The position numbers and the translations under genes are program-made. 40,000 nucleotides of DNA from Stramonita haemastoma. Lineage: Eukaryota; Mollusca; Gastropoda; Neogastropoda; Muricidae. Location: contig CM060335.1 in the NCBI GenBank assembly GCA_030674155.1, positions 29,236,328-29,276,327 of the forward strand, read 5' to 3'. The notes under the pieces are model-generated. The model was given only the letters and a program-made list of their open reading frames with translations, did not search any database and had not been told where the DNA came from. Shown here in pieces: positions 8,700-18,924 of this stretch; positions within the stretch are counted from its first letter, which is position 1; every line of letters begins with the position of its first letter.

Positions 8700-10577
8700 T
8701 CATTTCTTTTTCTTTGACACGCTGGGTTTTGAAGCTTGCTTCTTGTTTCTCTGATGAGCTGTTGTCCAGTTTGATGGCAGTCTTGCCTGCGTTCTGCGTG
8801 TCTGTCTGTCTGAAGCGGCTTGTTGTGGTGTATCCTCACTGACAGTCCCTGTAGCATTACTTTGATTGAATCCAGTGTTCAACAGCGGTGGACTGCTCTC
8901 AGTTTGCTGCGGTTGACCTGGGGCATCCTTGGTGTGCTGCTCTGCATTTTGCGGTGTGACCGTACCCGGGTTAAACAACATTCCCTGTGAGGAGGCGGGA
9001 AGGGAGGAAATGGTCGCTGTCACTGATGTTTTGTCTTTCTGTCCTTGCACAGCATGTTCGTCATCGGCTGTCACATCTTTCTCCCTTTCTTCTCCTTTCG
9101 TAGGTGCTGAAGAGAGAGCAGGCTCAGGGCCAGCAGGATCCAGCACAGCAGGACAGGGCTGAGCACTGAGCTCCTCACAAGCTGCTTCATGGAGCGGAGG
9201 GCTGACCAGCTCTGTTTCCCTAGGCGACAGACTCGGCCTCTGATCCCTGGTGGTTTCCTCGGTGTTCTTCCAGGTGGGGGAGACAGATGGGTCTGGGTTT
9301 TCCACAGTCCTTTTAGGGGTCCTAGGAGCATTTGCCAACTTCTCACTGTAAGCACGTGAACCAGGAGTGATGGGTAACGTCGCAGGGTGTGGTCCCGGAG
9401 TTTGCAGAGAGAGGGATCTTGAAGTCTGATAGGCAGGAGACCTCGGGAAAGTGTCACGTCTTCTGTGGGCTTCTGTCTGCCTCCGGTTTCTCCTTTTACC
9501 TCGGAGGGATGAACAGCGTTCTTCCTCCCTGTGTTTATCTCTAAGTGGCGCTGACTCTTCAGGGAAGCCGTATTCATCTCTCTGGTGTCTTGTGTTCGGC
9601 TCCTCTCCAGTCACGTGGTGGCAAGTGCGCTGATCCTTCTGGCGGTTTCCGTTGTACGTAACAGGCCGTTGATGTCGATCTTCCACTTGCAGTCGGCCTG
9701 CTCTGTAGTAGGCAGTTTTGCCCTGCTGGCGATAGTGCTCTACTTCCTCACGTTGACGGACAGTCAGATCTGCAGAGATCCTGATGTTTTCTTTCCGGAG
9801 GAGATCTCGCAGGTCCTTGTTGGTGAGGATTTCCATTTTGTCACCCCACCGGTGCATGTGGACAATCAATGGCCGTGGGGAGTCTCTGTGTGTTCGGCGA
9901 GCTCCCACACGGTAGCATCTTTCGATGTCGGATTCGTGCCATGTGCGAGACGACGATAACTTGTTGAGCAGATGGACAACTATCTGGGAACTCTTCTGCA
10001 CATTTTCAAAGTTTTGTTCTCTGACACCAAACAGTTTCAAGGTGCACTGTCGGGAATCCTTCTGTAGTTCCTCTAGTTCTTGTTCCATCTGGTTCATCCG
10101 TTCGTAAAAGAAGCTTTGGTTTTGTTTTATTTCGTAGATGTCGTCCCTGTTTTCTCGATTACGTTCTTGAAGAGAGTTCAGGTCTGAAGCCAAACGATCA
10201 AAAGAGCTTTCCAGCTTTGCCAGCTTTTCATCCACTTTATGGCAAACTTCTTCCGCGTGGGTGTGGAGAAAGTTTGTAAAGTCGGAAAATTTGCTGTCCA
10301 GTAACATTTGAACTTGTTGCATAAAGCTGGTGAAGTAGTTGCGGTCGTTGTAGGTTGTTTCGTGTGTGTCATCTCCGGGTCCAGGGTTAAGTTCAACATC
10401 TCCACTCAACAAGAGCAGAAAAAAGAAAAGACAGTAAAGTGCAGAGACGCTTATAATAATGCAGCAGGTTCTCACTTCTGTTTTCACTGAACATGACTGG
10501 GCCAGTGGCTTGTTTCTATCTTGTTGTTTTCTTTCTTCTGCAGATATTTCCACAGCAAGGCTATAGAACAGCCCCAT
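8700..10577 (-). CDS. LINE ORF1 protein with N-terminal 2A-like motif, 625 aa
   Basis: An intact 625-codon frame starting at the ATG at 10577. Residues 38-57 are strongly hydrophobic. Immediately after them residues 59-67 read GDVELNPGP, a full match to the 2A consensus D-V/I-E-x-N-P-G-P, at which ribosomes skip the G-P peptide bond. Residues about 84-175 are heptad-rich (EKLAKLESSFDRLASDL, MNQMEQELEELQ), a coiled coil expected to trimerise. Residues about 177-300 fit the RRM and C-terminal domain of L1-type ORF1: LKLFGVREQN, SDIERCYRVG, RPLIVHMHRWGDKMEIL, IRISADLTVRQREEVE. The remainder is basic and P/S/T/Q-rich, ending in SKKKK. The family binds element RNA as a chaperone. 2A motifs before LINE ORF1 are known in trypanosomes and some invertebrates. 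No ORF2 follows downstream. A domesticated host gene is possible but less likely. Confidence 0.87.
   Translation of the reverse strand: MGLFYSLAVEISAEERKQQDRNKPLAQSCSVKTEVRTCCIIISVSALYCLFFFLLLLSGDVELNPGPGDDTHETTYNDRNYFTSFMQQVQMLLDSKFSDFTNFLHTHAEEVCHKVDEKLAKLESSFDRLASDLNSLQERNRENRDDIYEIKQNQSFFYERMNQMEQELEELQKDSRQCTLKLFGVREQNFENVQKSSQIVVHLLNKLSSSRTWHESDIERCYRVGARRTHRDSPRPLIVHMHRWGDKMEILTNKDLRDLLRKENIRISADLTVRQREEVEHYRQQGKTAYYRAGRLQVEDRHQRPVTYNGNRQKDQRTCHHVTGEEPNTRHQRDEYGFPEESAPLRDKHREEERCSSLRGKRRNRRQTEAHRRRDTFPRSPAYQTSRSLSLQTPGPHPATLPITPGSRAYSEKLANAPRTPKRTVENPDPSVSPTWKNTEETTRDQRPSLSPRETELVSPPLHEAACEELSAQPCPAVLDPAGPEPALSSAPTKGEEREKDVTADDEHAVQGQKDKTSVTATISSLPASSQGMLFNPGTVTPQNAEQHTKDAPGQPQQTESSPPLLNTGFNQSNATGTVSEDTPQQAASDRQTRRTQARLPSNWTTAHQRNKKQASKPSVSKKKK
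10377..10400 (-). other. 2A-like ribosome-skipping motif in ORF1
   Basis: Codons 60-67 encode D-V-E-L-N-P-G-P. By known 2A chemistry, release occurs after G66 and translation resumes at P67, giving a 66-residue hydrophobic leader and a 559-residue ORF1 protein starting with proline. All consensus positions are present. Activity itself cannot be seen from sequence. Confidence 0.85.
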
Positions 10578-10735
10578 TTTTTTGCCTGTGGGTTACTGCT
10601 GTTGTTGGCATCTTGATGGTACCATCAAGCAGTCTCTGGTAATTACCAATCCTGCTTAATTAACAAAAAACTTCATTAAAAGCAGAGAACGTGCAGAGAC
10701 ACGTCTTGCTGCGACTGTGAACACGAGTTCAGTCA
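10578..10735 (-). promoter_or_regulatory. 5' leader of the ORF1 unit with an 18-bp palindrome
   Basis: Minus-strand sequence between the GA/CT array and the ORF1 ATG. It carries a repeated GAACTCGTG near its start and a perfect palindrome CTTGATGGTACCATCAAG at 10612-10629. LINE 5' UTRs normally hold an internal promoter, but no defined promoter motif was identified, so that role is inference. Confidence 0.4.
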
Positions 10736-10743
10736 GTCACGAG

Positions 10744-10746
<3 letters not shown>

Positions 10747-10800
<54 letters not shown>

Positions 10801-10865
10801 CAGAACACTACATTAAATCATTCAGTGTTCAGTGTTCAATGTTGTCTGTCTGTCTGTCTGTCCTG

Positions 10866-10921
<56 letters not shown>

Positions 10922-10935
10922 TGCTCTCTCTCTCT
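10747..10935. repeat. (GA)n, LINE-tail fragment, (TGTC)n and (CT)n
   Basis: GA array 10747-10797; then ACATTAAATCATTCAGTGTT plus repeats of TTCAGTG (10810-10842), the same 3' tail as the LINE ending at 34603; then TGTC and TGTCTC units and a CT array to about 10935. The tail fragment shows that two copies of one LINE family end in repeat arrays here. Confidence 0.8.
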
Positions 10936-11059
10936 GTAGCTTCTTTCAACTGTCTAGTCAGTCCAGTTTGTGTGTATTGTTAGATCCATATTGAGTAGAA
11001 GTGTGATGTCCGAATAAAATGCTTTTTGTTTACCATAGAGTATGTAAGTGGTGTGATGT

Positions 11060-11162
11060 GGTGATGAATGTTGTGTGTGTTTGTGTGTGTGTGTGTGTGA
11101 TGATTTGCTATGTGTGTGTGTTGTATGTTGTGTTGTGTGTGTGGTGATTATGTTATGTGTGC

Positions 11163-11214
<52 letters not shown>

Positions 11215-11380
11215 ACGCGCGCGCGTGTTTGTGATTATATGTGCGTGTGTATATGTGTGTGTGTTAATGTGTGTGTGATCGTATGTGTGCATGTATGAGC
11301 ATACGTGGGCGCTAGCACGAGTGCGAGCGAGCTCGAGCAGGCGTGTGTGTTTTTTGTGTGTGTGAGTCCACTTGCCTGGT
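11060..11380. repeat. Imperfect GT-rich tract with GCGCACGCGCGCGCG segment
   Basis: Degenerate GT repeats with a purine-pyrimidine alternating CG stretch at about 11211-11226, prone to Z-DNA. Open frames here are artefacts. It contains no gene. Confidence 0.9.
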
Positions 11381-12027
11381 TACATACATGTGTTTTTGTG
11401 TACACATATACATAACGAAAAACATTTTACATTTCAGTTAACCACAGTTGTCGGGATATCGATCCAGCATACTGTCGTGACCGAAGAATGTTTGCCTGTA
11501 TGGTACCCGCCGAAAGGAAAAAGTGTCCAGTGATGTGTGCGGATTGCTAGAGGCAAGGTGAATTCGAGAATGCAGAGAAAACTCATCACTATGTTTTTGT
11601 GACGTGTTTGTCGAGCGTGGACCCTTGTGTGAGTGTGTGTGTGACTGTGTGTGTGTGAATGTGTGCGTGTGAGTGTGTGTATTTGTATGTTTTTCATTTA
11701 AAGTCTGCTCACTCTTTATGACATTAGACTTAAACAAGAACGACTTGTAGCTAAAACAAACCAAACACTTAAAACAATCGATTTAAAAAGAAAACAATTA
11801 ACATGATTGGATAGCAGACCGATTAATAACTTAAGCAATATCAACAATTTCTTGTATATAAGGGAGTAAACTCACAGATTCACTTTTCAGATCTGAAAGT
11901 AAAAATGTTGTATAATGAAGTCAAGAAAGGGCAATCCAAAAAATGTGTTTACAAGATAATTGGTGAGAACAAGTGCATACCACATTATGGGAATACTTGG
12001 TTTTCCAAGAGCTTAAATGCAGCTTTA

Positions 12028-12028
<1 letters not shown>
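11381..12028. other. Unassigned region
   Basis: No recognisable coding, RNA or mobile-element feature apart from a short GT-rich patch at about 11630-11690. Sequence is moderately AT-rich. Confidence 0.4.
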
Positions 12029-12082
<54 letters not shown>

Positions 12083-12110
12083 GTATTTATTCTTTTATAT
12101 CGAGGATAAT

Positions 12111-12172
<62 letters not shown>
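12029..12172 (-). repeat. Two GT arrays separated by a SINE 3' end
   Basis: GT arrays at about 12029-12079 and 12112-12171 flank TTTATTCTTTTATATCGAGG and ATAATGGG, the reverse complement of the tRNA-SINE 3' end (about 12080-12113). It is a minimal SINE copy only some 30 bp long. Confidence 0.85.
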
Positions 12173-12175
<3 letters not shown>

Positions 12176-13395
12176 GGGGAAGTTTACGTGTTGCTAAAAC
12201 ATCATTAGTGACTACAGCAGATAAATAAATTATAAAACTAAATTTTAGAATACAGTTTTCAGTTTGATATCGTGTTTTTTAAATAGTTGACAGTCTGACG
12301 CCCAGTAATGATCTATTTTCTATCTATAAACAAATAGCTTTCAGATAAGATCATTTAGTTCAATGTAGTATCTGGATTTAAGATCGTTTTTCTCTCAAAT
12401 ATACCATCACTATGTAAAATTAAAGGAAGGAAATGTGTGGACAGGTATTTAAAAGTACGAAGTAATTTCTGACAAGAGATATGTATTTACATGTTTAAAT
12501 GATGTGTTCAATGCTGCATGTCTCTTAGTAACAGAAAGTGCATTTAGCTTCTGGTTTTTTGTTGTTTTGTTTTGTTTCGTTTTTCTCCAATGAAACTGGC
12601 TTTGCTTTTGTATAGCACTGTCATACTCCCTGCAGTTAAACCATTGATTGATATAAATCTGAGGTTACTTTAAGTGGTCGACATTCATTTTCAAATCAAA
12701 GTTGAGTTCTGATGATGACAGTATATTTGCAACTTTCTGTCATCAACTAATTGTTAACGGATGTTTTGTGTTTCTTTTGGTCTTACAATGTAACACTTTA
12801 AACAACGGGAGAACAAATGTGTATATAATTTTTGCAAAGATTTCAAACCTGTATGTTTTATCCCTGTGCAATTAACATGCAGTATGTGGAAATATTGTCA
12901 TCAATAGTATATGTCTGCATACACTCTCCATAAGGCACATATCTACTATTTTATGTGTACAAATTCCCCGTGTAATAGACGTTGGTAATGTAGCCATGTC
13001 TGTTTTTCCATTGAAAATGCATAGGTTTTATCCTTCTTGTAGTACTTTGTATGTATCAATATGTAAAGTAGTTCTTTTACTGAAAGACGTGGGTCTATAA
13101 TCACATGCGTTTGTGGCATGTTGTTTTGATCATCGTAACCTGCCACAATTTTAGCACATTTATGGAGTAGCTCATTATATTATACAAGCCCAATTACCTT
13201 TATCTTGCTCTTTTAGTCAATATCATTCCGCTAACCTGACTCTGATTCTTATTCTATACAGATTTCAATCATAAATGATTCAAATTCTAAGTAGATCTAT
13301 TACGTGAATTTGGTAGGAAGATATGCAGATTCCCGAAAGAACACACATGTGTCTCTACTCAAGTGTTCAAGCAGCTATGTTACTTTCTCAATAGA
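12173..13395. other. Unassigned AT-rich region
   Basis: About 1.2 kb with no gene, RNA or repeat family recognised on either strand. Open frames are short and lack family signatures. Confidence 0.4.
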
Positions 13396-13398
13396 AAC

Positions 13399-13429
<31 letters not shown>

Positions 13430-13786
13430 CATACATACATACATACATACATACATACATACATACATACATACATACATGCATACATGCATACATGCAT
13501 ACATACATACATACATACATACATACATACATACATACATACATACACACACACATGTACATACATACATACATACATACATACATACATACATACATAC
13601 ATACATACATACATACATACATACATACATGCATACATACATACATACATACATACATACATACACATACGCACGCACGCACGCACGCACGCACACACAC
13701 CATCCATCCATCCATCCATCCATCCATCCATCCATCCATCCATCCATCCATCCATCCATCCATCCATACATACATACATACATACA

Positions 13787-13815
<29 letters not shown>
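13396..13815. repeat. Compound tetranucleotide array (ATAC)n (GCAC)n (CATC)n
   Basis: About 420 bp: ATAC units with GCATACAT variants and an ACACAC break, then GCAC units, then about 17 CATC units, then ATAC again. All six frames stay open for more than 130 codons because the period is four; none is a gene. Confidence 0.98.
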
Positions 13816-13820
<5 letters not shown>

Positions 13821-14514
13821 CGCATGCGTGTATACCCTTCTGGGAAAAGATTTACAAATCAGCAGCGCATACGAATGCCAAGGTTTTCAAGACATATTGA
13901 TCTTTTGAAGGCAAACAGATATGATCACCCATCATCCCCAAATCTGAGTTAATACCAGGTTTATTGTGGTATTGATACTTTTCTGTGATCAGTAAATTCC
14001 TTTCAAGTGTATTAAATTTGCTTGTTACTAGGCAGTTATTTGTAGGTACTTCAGACCATGTGTGTGCTTGTTGTTCGAATCACAAGTGTGCATGAAAGTT
14101 CATTCCAAGATTACAGCTCTGCAAAGATGGTTTTAATACATAAAGAATGTAAAGATTATTTAAAGTATTCTGAAACGTAAAGATTTCATCTTTTTTTCAG
14201 GTACCTGATCAGAAGAACCAGAACGAAACTCATAACGAAGACGAAAAGGCATGAACTTCTGACAAGCTTCTGTTTCACAAAAACATAAGATGTAAACCCC
14301 CCTCTACCCCTCATACCACTCCTCGTGTGCTAAACGAGTACATACAAGACCATTTTTTCTTTATCTGTTTCTTCCTTTCTTTGCTTGATTTTTTTTTCCT
14401 TGCAGACATGGTTTATCTCTATCTCTTAACTCTTTTTATCCTGTTTTTGTGCTTATATTTCTAATTTTCTTTTTCTTCGTCAAGCGCTCAGACATCACCC
14501 AGTATTGTCTGTCA
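13816..14514. other. Unassigned region with a possible splice acceptor
   Basis: Mostly AT-rich with no protein family visible. A polypyrimidine tract and AG at 14183-14200 precede a short open stretch to 14254, listed separately. Confidence 0.35.
14201..14254 (+). other. Tentative terminal coding exon of a host gene
   Basis: TTTCATCTTTTTTTCAG ends at 14200 and looks like a strong splice acceptor. The next 17 codons are highly polar (VPDQKNQNETHNEDEKA) and stop at 14252-14254. An AATAAA lies at about 14699. Such a short stretch can arise by chance, and no partner exon was found in the window. Confidence 0.2.
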
Positions 14515-14600
14515 TATGAGCAAGAATGCGTTGCGCTGCCGTTAAACGCCTGACAAATCAGGCCCAGCGCAGCCGACTTCGGCGTGGTCTGAGTTTTATT
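14515..14600. repeat. Short interspersed repeat, copy 1
   Basis: CGCTGCCGTTAAACGCCTGA followed by CAAATCAGGCCCA resembles 31262-31300 (CGCTGCCCTTAAGCCCCTGA, CAAGTCAGGC). Two diverged copies in one window indicate a dispersed repeat. The family is not recognised. Confidence 0.5.
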
Positions 14601-14744
14601 TTTGCTTTATGCGGCTTTAGACTATTAGTCTTGCTAATTTCTGTGTTAATTACATTTTCTTTTTTGCTTATTGTAGTGCCCCTATTGACAAGAGATTATA
14701 ATAAAGTTCATCATAAAAATGTATATTTTTTAATGTGTGTGTGT

Positions 14745-15232
<488 letters not shown>

Positions 15233-15320
<88 letters not shown>
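15233..15320. repeat. (CT)n array after SINE tail
   Basis: About 88 bp of uninterrupted CT immediately after the SINE tail, in the SINE sense strand. Confidence 0.98.
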
Positions 15321-15322
<2 letters not shown>

Positions 15323-15698
15323 GTTTTAATCTAACCATAAAAGCTAGTGCACAGTTGGGTACATCTCGTCACCAAGAGAAAGAAACCTGTTGCAGAACTA
15401 TGATTTAACTCAGAAACATATTCTTAAGATCTTTGATATCAAATTACTGCCAGATTATTTTTCTCCAAAATACGAGGGTTGCATGAATCAGACAAAGACA
15501 AAGACAAAGACAAACACAGACAAAGTTCATATGATTGCTTGCAAAAGATTTTGGGGGTGAACCACTGAAAACTCAAGATAAGGTGATGTATGCTGAGCTG
15601 GGAAGATACGCTGTTTACATCAGCTCCTGTACACAATCTCTGAGATATTGTTTTTTCCTTTCCCGCTCCTAGAATAGACCTCCAAGATTAACCACTGC
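15321..15698. other. Unassigned region
   Basis: No family recognised. It contains a short AGACAA repeat (about 15490-15525). Confidence 0.4.
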
Positions 15699-15710
15699 TG
15701 AGGTTTTGAG

Positions 15711-16409
15711 AAAGATCATGGTCAACAGCGCGAGTAATGACATCATGGAAATAAAGATGAATGGAGAAATATTAGAAGAGGTGAGCCAATTCAAATACTT
15801 AGGCTCCATCCTAACAAAAGATGGCACATCAAACAATGAAGTGAAAGCTCGCATTGCAACAGCAACATCTGCTCTAGTCAGACTCGAGAGGATCATCAGA
15901 AGCAACAACACCAGCTTCTGCACCAAATACCACCTTTACAAATCCCTCGTGATATCTATCCTCCTATATGGCTGTGAATCATGGACTCTGACAGCAGAGT
16001 TAGAGAGGAGAATCCAAGCATTCGAGAACAAGTGCCACAGAAGACTCCTCAAAATACCATACAAAGAACAAAAGACCAATAACTATGTGAAAGAAGAAAT
16101 CAAAAAGCGTGTGGGCCCCCAAGAGCCTTTGCTCTCCACCATAAAGAGGAGAAAGCTGATGTGGTTTGGTCACACCACAAGACACAACACCCTAGCAAAA
16201 ACCATCCTGCAAGGAACAGTCGAGGGCAAGAGAAGAAGAGGCCACCAAAAGAAATCATGGGTCGACAACATCAAAGACTGGACCGCCCAACCCCTGCAAG
16301 ACCTACTAACCACACAGGATCGTGAAGCATGGAAAAAGATCTCTGTTGCATCTTCTCTCATGTCCCCCCTACGTCCTTTGGGACATGGGACTGAGTGAGT
16401 GAGTGAGTG
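15711..16409 (+). mobile_element. RTE-like LINE 3' fragment with 12-bp target duplication
   Basis: Flanked by exact TGAGGTTTTGAG copies (15699-15710 and 16410-16421), so this is one complete 5'-truncated insertion of 699 bp. An open frame runs through the thumb (KYLGSILTKDG, LLYGCESWTLTAELERR) to the C-terminal block WFGHTTRHNTLAKTILQGT and KKSWVDNIKDW, ending near HGTE. The catalytic palm is missing. The tail is (GAGT)n. An undamaged frame, a perfect duplication and a near-identical partner at 30152-30460 indicate recent insertion. Confidence 0.92.
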
Positions 16410-16579
16410 TGAGGTTTTGAGTAGGCAACCGTTCTTATCCACCATGAAGATAACTGCATTCCGACTTCAAGAACGTATGCTGAGTATGTTCCTGTTTCCA
16501 TAAACCACCAAATGCTGAAAGAATTACGGGATCTTCATTATGCATATTTGATCCTCAGCATGTTTGTACATGCCCGAAG

Positions 16580-17895
16580 ATATTGGATTCTTCACCTTCA
16601 CTTCACCTGTCCCGTAGTCCCGTGGACCGTGGGGCCACAACTGAAGATTCTGCAACTAGCCTCCTCCACTCCCCAAGGTCCTCTGCCCTCCATAGCAGGT
16701 CGTTCTACCCAAGGCCTGTCCACTCTCTGATGTTGTCTTCCCACCGTTTCCTCTGTCTGCCTCTTCGTCTCTTTTCCCTTACTGTTCCCTGTAAGACTGT
16801 CTTGGCCAGTCCAGATGATCGTGTGACGTGCCCGTACCAGTTTAGCTTGCGTTTTTTCACTGTGGTTAGGAGCCCTTCATATATACCATGGCATTCTTTA
16901 TACTAGTTTTTACTTCTTCATTAGTGGTGTGATCTCTGTATTAAATGCCAAGGAGTTTGCGAAAGCGTCTCATCTCCATTGCCTGTATCCTTCTTTCAGT
17001 TTCTGCTGATATGGTCCATGTTTCACATGCGTATAAAAGTATGGACATGATCAGTCTGATCTGGAAGCTGATGGCTATGTTCTTATCATTCCAGAGGACT
17101 TAAAGTTTGGTCATTGCAGATGTGATCTGGGTTATCGTGCAGATAATTTCAAGTTTTGATCCTTCATCTGATACTATCCTCCCAGATATTTAAAGCTATG
17201 CACTGTCCCGATTTTCTTACCCTCTATAATTACGTCATAGCTGATGCCATTGGCACTATTTGTCATCAGCTGGGTTTTCTCTGCCCTGATGTGCATGCCA
17301 TATGCTGATAAGGCTTAATCAAGGTGATTTACCAGGCTGACTAGCTCTTGTTCTTCTCCAGCTAGGCCTTCGATATCATTGGCAACACGTAAGTTAGTGA
17401 TTGTCCTGCCTCCAATGTTGACTGTTCCCTCATGATTTTCAAGTGTATCAGCCATTATTCTTTCTAAGAAGGCGTTGAAGAGGGTGGGAGAGAGTGGGTA
17501 TCCTTGGCATACTCTAATTGTGGATCGAAACTAATCTCCTATGTTGTTGTCTTAATAGACTACGCTGGTTGCTTTGTTATACAGGCATTCTATGGCACTG
17601 GTCGGGTTGGTATTGATGTTATACAACCTCATGGTTGCACACAGAGCTACATACCGGACTCTGTCGAACCCCTTCTTAAAGTCGACAAAGACATGTTAAA
17701 GATCATTTTGGTGTTGCAAGTATTTCTCACAGAGTACTCTAAGATTGAACATGTGTTCAATTGTGCTCCGTCCTGCTCTGAACCCTGCTTGCTCTTCTTT
17801 CATGATCCCTTCAGCTAGAGGATTTAGTGTGTTTTGGAGGATTCTTAGCATCACTTGATATTGGATTAAGTTGCTACACATGAATCTCAACAGGC
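16580..17895 (-). pseudogene. Old RTE-like LINE RT copy
   Basis: On the minus strand, from 17890: MLRILQNTLNPLAEGIMKEE then QAGFRAGRSTIEHMFNLRVL (RT fingers), a frame-broken motif A region, the palm, and thumb pieces down to a WYGHVTR-like block near 16830 and a (GTGAAG)-type end near 16580. Stops and indels are dense. The order and spacing match the copy at 3890-5235, of which it may be a relative. The N-terminal endonuclease is missing. Confidence 0.75.
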
Positions 17896-18009
17896 TGTGA
17901 TATCATGTTTATTAAATGTTCTTTGGCATGAGCGAATATGCAGAGAACTGTTGGTATTTAGAAACTAAAGAAATCTTTAATGATTATTATGAAATCAGTT
18001 TTGTATATC

Positions 18010-18290
18010 TTCAATAATACCCCTCCTGGTCATACCCCTCCTCACCCTAACTCCCTATCCCCCTCCTCTCTCCCTATCACCCTTTCCCTGCTCCCCTACC
18101 TCCTCACCTATTCCCCCTGCCTATCGGCTCCTACCCCTCCTCACCCACCCCCATCCTCCCTAACCCCACCCACATCACCTACCCCCATCCTCCCCTAACC
18201 CCATCCAAAGCCCTGTCCCCTGTCCCCTTCACCCCTATCCCCCCCCTTTCCCCTTGCTATCCTCCCTCCCCCTCCCTTAGTTGTTTTCAC
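18010..18290. repeat. C-rich pyrimidine tract
   Basis: About 280 bp of CCCCTCCT and CCCCATCC-like sequence with few G on the plus strand. The minus strand carries many G4 runs at short spacing, so G-quadruplex (or i-motif) folding is plausible. The open frame over it is proline/serine low complexity. Confidence 0.85.
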
Positions 18291-18339
18291 ATAGGAGTAT
18301 GGGTCAAACTTTCTTCCAACTGAGAAAAGTCAAATAGAG

Positions 18340-18700
18340 ACTCACGCATGCACACCAAGCCATTATCAGGGCCACAACAGCTAGGCTACGTGGCAGACAA
18401 AAACGAGGCTGAGGTTTCGCAACTCAACATACACTTGAATTGGAACAGCACAGACGCTATGGCGTTGCTAGGGCATACCATGCATGAATTATCAATGTTC
18501 CAGGCCAAGCCATGTGCTCTCTTGTCATTTCGTGTTTCAGTCATATGTCTATTGACATAAACTGTTTGTTTGATGACAATCTTGCATCTGCTTTCAAAAA
18601 AGCATGGAAGAAATGGACAAGACCCTGTTTGTGGGGAGAAAGGGAAATAAAATCAAAATTGGTCACTTCCAATACATGTAAATAGGGAAAACAAAGGGGG
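18340..18700 (+). pseudogene. DIRS-type ORF1 (gag-like) remnant
   Basis: Frame-broken reading gives STDAMALLGHTMHELSMFQ near 18450-18510, then SIDINCLFDDNLASAFKKAW near 18545-18605. The pattern of A-x-x-L-L-G-H-A-x-x-E-L-S-x-x-R followed by an L-F-G-D-D-L block is characteristic of DIRS ORF1 proteins. It lies just upstream of the RT in the same orientation. The 5' terminal repeat was not identified. Confidence 0.55.
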
Positions 18701-18924
18701 GTTTTGTCAGTGACCTATCAAACATTTTCCAACCAGACATGGGGGCTTCCAGAAACCCAAACAAACTGAGGGCCAGCACTATATCAACTTCCCCAAAGGT
18801 GTGCAGCCAGAGTAACAGCTTTTCCTAGGCTCAGTAACTGAGGTAAGCCTGAGGGATTTTGATGTATAGATATCTAACACTGTGCAACTGCTGAAATAAG
18901 ATTTTAAAGTTTTGTCACCAATCT

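Noticed and set aside
8929..10107. Plus-strand frames opposite the ORF1, and a 168-codon minus-strand alternative frame at 9071-9577
   Set aside because: They overlap the intact 625-codon ORF1, which has recognisable coiled-coil, RRM and 2A features; these have none.
13396..13815. CRISPR-like repeat array
   Set aside because: Continuous 4-bp units without unique spacers, in a eukaryotic context.
13304..13952. Frames of 130-198 codons made of HTYI, MYVC and HPSI units
   Set aside because: Tetranucleotide array read in every frame; no protein.
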